This document shows, one piece after another, positions 63,701-64,000 of a stretch of DNA of 64,000 bases. The position numbers were made by a program, and so were the translations under genes. The notes beneath the pieces are model-generated. The model searched no databases, had not been told where the DNA came from, and saw nothing but the letters and a program-made list of their open reading frames with translations. The stretch comes from Verrucomicrobiota bacterium (GTDB lineage Bacteria > Verrucomicrobiota > Verrucomicrobiia > Verrucomicrobiales > Verrucomicrobiaceae), in assembly GCA_017301975.1 (NCBI GenBank), contig JAFLEI010000038.1, positions 1 to 64,000 of the forward strand, in the 5' to 3' direction. The number at the start of each line of letters is the position of its first letter. Within the stretch, counting starts at the first letter, position 1.

Positions 63701-64000
63701 GTGAGATCGTGCCAGATTGAGCCCACAAAATGCCCGTGGAATCATTCGTGGTGTTCAAAAGATACGTGATCCCCGCATTCGCCACTGCGAGCGTCCCCGC
63801 ACCCGTCACCTTGCCCAGAACCACCTGTGCGGCAGTCCCGTTCGACGAGAGCAGCGCCACGGCACCGCCCGTGTTGTTCAGCGTGATCGTCCGCCCGGAG
63901 CCCAGCACCAGCGGTGTGTTCAGCATGAGTCCCGCCGCCGCGCTGCCGTTGAAGGTGATGTCATTGGCCGAGTCGCCCAGATTCGCATCCGCAAAAATGC
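45771..64000 (-). CDS. Giant autotransporter-repeat surface protein with PEP-CTERM anchor (5' end outside window)
   Basis: One uninterrupted frame of about 6075 codons that is still open at the right edge, so the N-terminus and export signal are not seen. It is built of autotransporter-associated beta-strand repeats with a core like G-x-G-T-L-x-L-x-G-x-N-T-Y-T-G-x-T-x-V-x-x-G-T-L. Clear examples lie at about 46503-46585, 47215-47305, 47645-47730, 48430-48515, 52260-52340 and 54150-54240. It is very rich in Gly, Thr, Ser, Asn and Ala, as expected for a right-handed beta-helix adhesin. The C-terminus is PEP-CTERM: VVPEPG, a hydrophobic helix (MLFLMLGLLGLL) and SRRRRFVA. An exosortase would cleave and anchor it; there is no beta-barrel autotransporter domain. 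The several long plus-strand frames across this region are antisense shadows. Confidence 0.93.
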   Translation of the reverse strand, partial: IFADANLGDSANDITFNGSAAAGLMLNTPLVLGSGRTITLNNTGGAVALLSSNGTAAQVVLGKVTGAGTLAVANAGITYLLNTTNDSTGILWAQSGTISLSTLPDASGNGNIKLGAGGTTGGLQWNAGATGALTLNNRSIDLAGTTGGGTIDSSSLLAANSITINTNLVASGSGAKTLTLTGFNTGINTFAGQIVNSSSATGVNKTGLDFWALTNASNSYTGTTTATAGTLRINGAGAMGTGAISFAGGQLELRSDTSKTWGSISGLTATSTLFLDHTVGGTAAGQTITLGTVAANGTFTLNVVGDHGYNLTTGLMTVTGAKTVTLTNYLSAPGYTAAGYNPGIITIGNGTNAITTVTTGTAALVLAGYGDYVFAGDIKTSSAANIPLNITKSNLGVVVFSGNNSSWTSTTQGILNTTAGTTRIDGSTASIGGSTIGAAGGMTEVRSNTSTNWSANNLILQTASGTLVAAPQIGNSSTGNVLTLGSLTSATTGLTLSFDTNHNYGITFNGAATTAIAATTLSNIGNGVVTYAGGLTNTAAATWTITGNGDSVISGSITESGGTLALVKNGLGTLTISGAANSYSGALTLTAGILKLTTSLGTGTGNLTFNNTGSGLPNNNVIGLDLRNNGSLDFSTHGLGRSITTVFNVDNNGSGTNGTMTLGGGLSLQDSGWSDLFMGANGYSLKFASTAPVKLGVAATAVSYTTWNYIPSIAGSGKLEFAGGIAFQNTTVNSSITLAGTGDYVISGALSSSGTTGTSTVTKSGLGAVTLTADSSTLWNNALNAYTMTNGITRVTVAGGLGGASSKVNVNSGVLDLRADSGFTLTTPVTIGGSNSYFNVDRAIGGAGTGQTMTLNGVSSGAFTSYFTGGNNYSINTGTFTQTAASVLVNRIGGTGALVIPTLTGTFNAKVDGPGNTNITTAVTLATGTLTKSGTGTLTVGGPAGYAASNTNGAVTVNGGTLALDFTGLTTATNLLQSAALTLGAASAGAVSGGTLSITGAATGNTSQTLTTLAVQAGFDQIVLTPNGAGSTTLAFSGAITATNAGGQLLISAPTNSSVTIASALNTVATTGRNTVFYDGSSYNWATNTGLGTATISVTNGSAAAGVQYAEVSGTTLTTQAKNDSISSSVLNETTTGAVVTINSLRINAGSTGQTLALGANMLTLTQGGILFTGSNAYSITGTSASNGLKSATATNSDLVINNYSTSTLNIQVPIIQGTGTSTLTIGGLSTGTTVLGNAALLSTVGTYTGITYINGGTVKLATGITGFGAAASNTALTQNGGTLDLNGNNVNIGAFNGGPAATVDNTSAGAASVTIGAGNGTGTFTGTIKNTGGALSVIKTGTGAITLGDLTGAGSLAFTGDLTINTAGASGANVLTLVTALADAAGSKINLGTATAGDTVQMTYTGATNMILNNRQFDLSGQSNATITASGVNGINGTPGMLVINSDLLTDGTGAKTLTLGGSAGASSPGGGTVSGITGSGSVATINQFNGNIGNASGGGALTLTIAGTGGWSLGGNNSFTGGVNVTSTGIIRGTSANAFGGSANTINWTGAGQLDLRSDSSLNFGNAITWGGVALKINVDRAINGTGYGQVMTLGAITQTVTGQTLTVTNAVGVGTNINGTNPIAGYGLRIAGLILNAGIATTITNGIGASSTAQFAVPSAGTGVAGAFTIDGISTAASLGTHTLTIGSASNSQPVTIITGDIVQGAGTTLAILYTGNDLLTLAGQTANTNFSGGVTFNNASTATSDTNSAMTIRATTQYSLGSGAVTFAGNNFGTLEVRNDSSVTYANSIIVGNATAATNRLYVGEAINGSGGHGSLFTFGQLTFQGVTASGLTVGGISNSNNNSGDSVTFGGVSLNLAGTAAFTITNNLLLPGMLNLGNVTSTNSTAGTTQTLTIAGAGVTVVGNVTDSATATALTAITYSGTGILDLSGVTSGNTFTGGLTLNNGVTRVTNAYGLGAGTNTVMFNGGTLELRSDSNVTYNNPLQLLATGAAPAQGSGINVGQLPGGTGVNGSATPVTFTLAQLKANAAGKTIAINGIGGVASSSASVAGSSASVVFAGGIDLNGSTGGSTTITNNLALPGIVDLGNVSSSTAGAATMAVNGSGFTTLGDVSNGSGTVALTYSGTGILQVTPTATATTNYSGGLNMSGTGTLRIITNGTAANFGATTNTIALTNGTLDIRTDSSLSVVNPITVATNSVTINVDAASSGNLSNSVTFGGAATTLTTTAKALTLTSGSNYGMTFTNGFSVVTSGAAYTIANNASGTVNLGGIDFQAGTGTLTLSGSGMTVVGNVTGTAAAPTLVYSGTGFLDMTGITGGTNPFSALTLSGAGGVARANSVSNLGAAGSTVTFTSTTTAATLQIRNDNGGASDGTITFGNNIALNINNALGIIDVGNAGGLAATGNTLVFGALTNSTTANTAGTLTINGANGYGVSFTSLALSSGTTGVATTLVANAPVAITGGVSNAMTVTAAKGNTLVLDGVSTGSIAGTIADATGGSLAAGGFTAITKQGTGTWTLSGTNTNEGATTVNNGTLLINGSSAANNAYTVNGSATQGLQGMLGGTGTIGGAVTLGTNGATSFDQGSVLNAGIMGSAGTLTIGGLLTTNSFSNLSFDLSSANTVGSGVNDLISAALAPVINGNTQITINTLGTLTVGAYTLISGYSGSIANAGNFTLAGFTGVDTTHGGILINNDGSLQLFVTNATPTNAYWSGAVDGNWNSFNLTTAATNWRTSATSDTDTFALPGSTTNVHFNTTTPGATNLTTTLGSSFLINTLTFDAAATSAVTINGGTLTIDSSSSSTGITLENGAAAATINSAVVMGSAQTWTNSSATSLLTLGGNLSNGGNLLTKAGVGTITTSGIISGAGGLALTAGTFSINQQANTFTGNITVDGASTVLSVVGNTAGTYTTSNPLGNAVAGGTNFKTVTLTNGGTFSLASQNFNVNVITSTNVGAGMVFNIGTGGGKFDVASGSTLTVDDGSTNGTATTAYQLQGSGNLSKTGNGTLILRQQNSYSGTITVGAGLLQASGTTMATASAGIIVQAGAALNLAGQLLTDMEAVTISGTGLTALPAGAITNSTGTASYGGAITLAADSAVGGAGTLMTLSGIIDDAGGGFGLAKLGTGATTLSSTANTYTGTLSINGGTLTLASLSNSGSGSNGTGTIVFDNAAIAATLTYTGSGSGSMTSRGISLLSAGGAVTINSNGTGALVFKGSNTNSITGNTLLTLAGTFTGADNQMSGNLADNAGSVLSLTKSGAGKWVLSGTNTYSGATTISAGTLQFSGGTALASATAITLGGGTLSYLDDTAGAIDRTANALVLTATSTIEVGNNGGTTTGSVVRFGALTQLTAGARTLNFTSANGYSVELAGLALSPGTGQTTTLSSTTVNISIVGNVTNGMSGFTTAQFDTLALASSTTGNSISGVISDAAGGSFLPLAGGYTKITQSGGGTWRLSGQNTNTGAVAVQNGTLWLAGGDNRLNPNGGGVTLGTGTTSGKLVLGGNADGTTTAGSQLSQTLNQINATSILATSGTGTLNSVVGGAAGGTSAGTPANNSTLTLNIGAGLTDTYAGLIGWDGIGSVVFQNNINLVKSGAGTLILSGDLSNWTGTQTNTAAGTDLTIDATRPTINITGGVLRATGVLNTVVLQTGGIFDDQTTSHGVNFYLKITGGLVTSNALADNAEDVVESISHGVYAFNFNNTGTKGVSGSDMYLGAVGARIFSGSSLAAGSANTYRFGGGAPWNAVSTATLGGSGGYLQIATANVVTGGNNVIIGDNGSYGSGLGIYGGNSTVEFTAAQNYTGTTTLAGGTLVVSNSNQLGSPTTAAGSLILDGGILRYLGITTDLSNRLTLASGGTIDTNGQNVTFATGLANSNTGTSGLSNGGLTKIGTGTLTLTGASTYTGATTVSGGTLQLNKQTGSLSSSSALIIAGNGIFRFDSTGATGALSQALSSLTFSVGDGVILSQRTAAQSTTLTFQTMANRTAGATGNFTVAGTGSSASVNQVVFSTPPTTNQFLNAGLYFGGVDFAVYDATGAGYVRAINYTTDTNVGISAGGTTLGASVAGKDLQLGTAAVTAQTTVSINSLKIAGAFGITIGTGQTLTIASGGLIKTGTTATITGGTLATSGELVIRQDASTDALTIASVISSGTGIAGNVALTKSGLGTLTLTTTTSAINGQIVINGGTITVDSVNRIAGSSGITLNGGGFTISGNSTINRVFTLGLNGGTITQSSTGQDNTIGTAGDVMQFVGLGARTLTLVGGDTRVKTFAFSIGDNGGPTSLVLAGSGDSSVIRLSGANTYTGTTTINRGVLRVAALTDLPGGVGGATLTTSNTGGGNLVFNGGSSTNRAILEVTSAGGDIYRSVGTGIDQIQWLGNGGFSNQTANTTRVVNLGGAGVTLTWGAGGFVPTGSRLQLGQGGANVAAAGTIDFQNGINFGTAVRTLDIGNGSAAVDAILSGNLTFGAGGGFTMTTGIGALSLTGTNNTGVVPVTVTGGMLYFANANAILGASGTITVTHGASAPAAIGMAGSTNPLLFWNSRLAASSNGGFALDVNSSDNLDFSTGNVTNMRLTAFNPANAAVYFTGTLTPNGTTYRFGGLAPVVTTNAPSTTLVLSSKNTLTGARSVDLAPGNLTLTAVQNYTGGTVVNTTVAGAASNVGVGSDAAFGSGTVTVGGANTIAFGAVNGDRVVANRIVDAQTGTVAFVVSGDQTSDGIANNTNQGAITYAGTLDLNARAASAVLHIRTSHAAIFLGNISNSTNGITLNSSTASLFSILSTAGNGGVAKTFSGGTILGDGTTLVIDGDSSLGSSGGLTMNSSTLILQPGSGSVALSRTLTFSADDSQVIAVGAGGTLSFSGAVSGSTAPTAARTFSKNGTGMLILQGSNGTYTGNSSFANTLQVLGGALRLDGANFAAASERFFSDSATLLPVVFGAASGTLGGGGTLEIVESAGKNFALTQGFGNLTINQGAHTIALTNNNVTQALNLNLGSTGTIITRAALNGGTLNFASTTAGGTNTIGSTIANNAGGIIGGYATFNGLDWAVQSGSNSITALASGSYTTLAAASNSTTGNFILTTGTVALTTANASLNTLKLVGSAGGTNVTLNGTNALTSGGVIFDNTLGSAAISGGQLGATGSEIIVFTGGTGSTATNKLTLTAVIKGTATVLTKSGAGTLVLAGANTYTGALIINAGTVEFSNGAASQNLGAPTAGAANIILNGGVLRATATTGLIYGITLNGPAAIDLGSGVVLTQTAQGMTGVSSATGLAAGLLQKTGLGTLTLAGTTANSNLSIEIVGGVLNLGKTGVLALGETTNSNGVPYAALIVGSGAVANLTGTGGNQIGDASSVVVKSGGIFDVMGTGATVTTESIDGLAGTGTVRNTVGTLFTLTLGSNNSSSLSAYTLGATAAGVGSTGLNNFGGVIQGNIALNKIGSGTQILSGNNTYSGSTTINEGTLKLGTTNALPSGAGKGDVTLIGDSTATGVAIGGSATVLAPGTLDLGGYNQAINGLNSTTGGYVVNNPTAGAGISNTLTLGNGDANGAFNGVIMDGYAVGADSTTAVPLAYVGTINLVKLGSGTQVLSGANTFTGKTSVTGGILSISADNNLGAAPASYVADQLTLDGGTLQSTATLVIASTRGITVGTGGGTFDTAVGTTTTINSVIVGSGTIVKTGAGTLIFTAVNTYTGKTSIQQGSVSVASINSVATPAQSAGSNLGTPSNAANGTIDLGATTNSGALVYTGTGETTDRVINLAGTTGGGTLDQSGTGVVKFTSNLTAMGVGSKVLTLKGSTAGTGEISGAIVDNGGANTTGVTKEGTGTWVLSGTNTYTGATTVNGGTLQVGASGTGSIGSSAVTVNSTATLSGSGTIAGSTIIGSGGILAPGDGNPSTSNTTLTFSATTASLTVADTGTIQLGLTTADSTDSGFATWFHANPGGTAADYVASIGGIANTGSGTSWNDVHSGGHDFISAADTIALGSTSTTDKRVVVSLNNLSGVTYGSVFNLMDWSTLGLTHDDSALSTMGAFSAANNLQLQDLTSFSTGLAWDTSLFDNYGILVVVPEPGRMLFLMLGLLGLLSRRRRFVA

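Overview
The window is GC-rich bacterial DNA, most consistent with the phylum Verrucomicrobiota (Prosthecobacter-like Verrucomicrobiaceae). This is inferred from family content, not from a marker-gene tree: a DUF1080 sugar-hydrolase protein, a Tat-exported Gfo/Idh/MocA oxidoreductase, a DUF4091 protein, a giant beta-strand-repeat protein with a PEP-CTERM tail, a short squalene-hopene-cyclase-like protein and weak Shine-Dalgarno usage.

Layout. 1-866: no gene seen. 867-4627: aconitase with a clear terminator, then two small membrane proteins. 4637-8426: a LysR regulator divergent from an EmrA/EmrB-type efflux pair, with a 19-bp dyad between them. 8447-16204 (minus): an exopolysaccharide operon of five genes (deacetylase, glycosyltransferase, DUF4091 protein, CelD/BcsL-type acyltransferase, Wzz plus a BY-kinase-like ATPase). 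Three junctions overlap by 4 bp. 16452-18173: DUF1080 protein, initiator tRNA with terminator, and a lipoprotein. 18199-25999 (minus): a six-gene aminoacyl-carrier-protein operon (carrier protein, acyl-CoA-dehydrogenase-like flavoprotein, amino acid:carrier-protein ligase, DUF1839 protein, GH2 glycosidase, fused tandem alpha/beta hydrolase). 26000-31627: small regulatory, lipoprotein, DedA, upp, phosphoesterase and PUR-domain genes.

32008-41087: a membrane/signalling block made of a YqiJ-like OB-fold membrane protein, a YqiK-type flotillin, an unlisted 58-aa membrane peptide and a 1660-aa AAA+ protein. Between the peptide and the AAA+ gene sits an HUH/Y1 transposase (RAYT-like) flanked by inverted copies of a roughly 112-bp element. 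Two more copies bracket the AAA+ gene. The terminal hairpins of this element differ in sequence between copies but keep their pairing. 41213-45558 (minus): squalene-cyclase-like protein, two small proteins and the Tat-exported oxidoreductase. 45771-64000 (minus): one open reading frame of about 6075 codons that runs off the right edge, built of autotransporter-associated beta-strand repeats and ending in a PEP-CTERM anchor.

How the parts may fit together (inference). The envelope is the common theme. The exopolysaccharide operon, the aminoacyl-carrier-protein operon and the PEP-CTERM giant share family members with exosortase/EPS loci. In particular, the tandem hydrolase looks like a fusion of the two 'exosortase A system-associated hydrolases'. 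No exosortase lies in the window. The strongest candidates for under-described biology are the aminoacyl-carrier-protein operon, the flotillin/AAA+ block and the covarying REP-like element.
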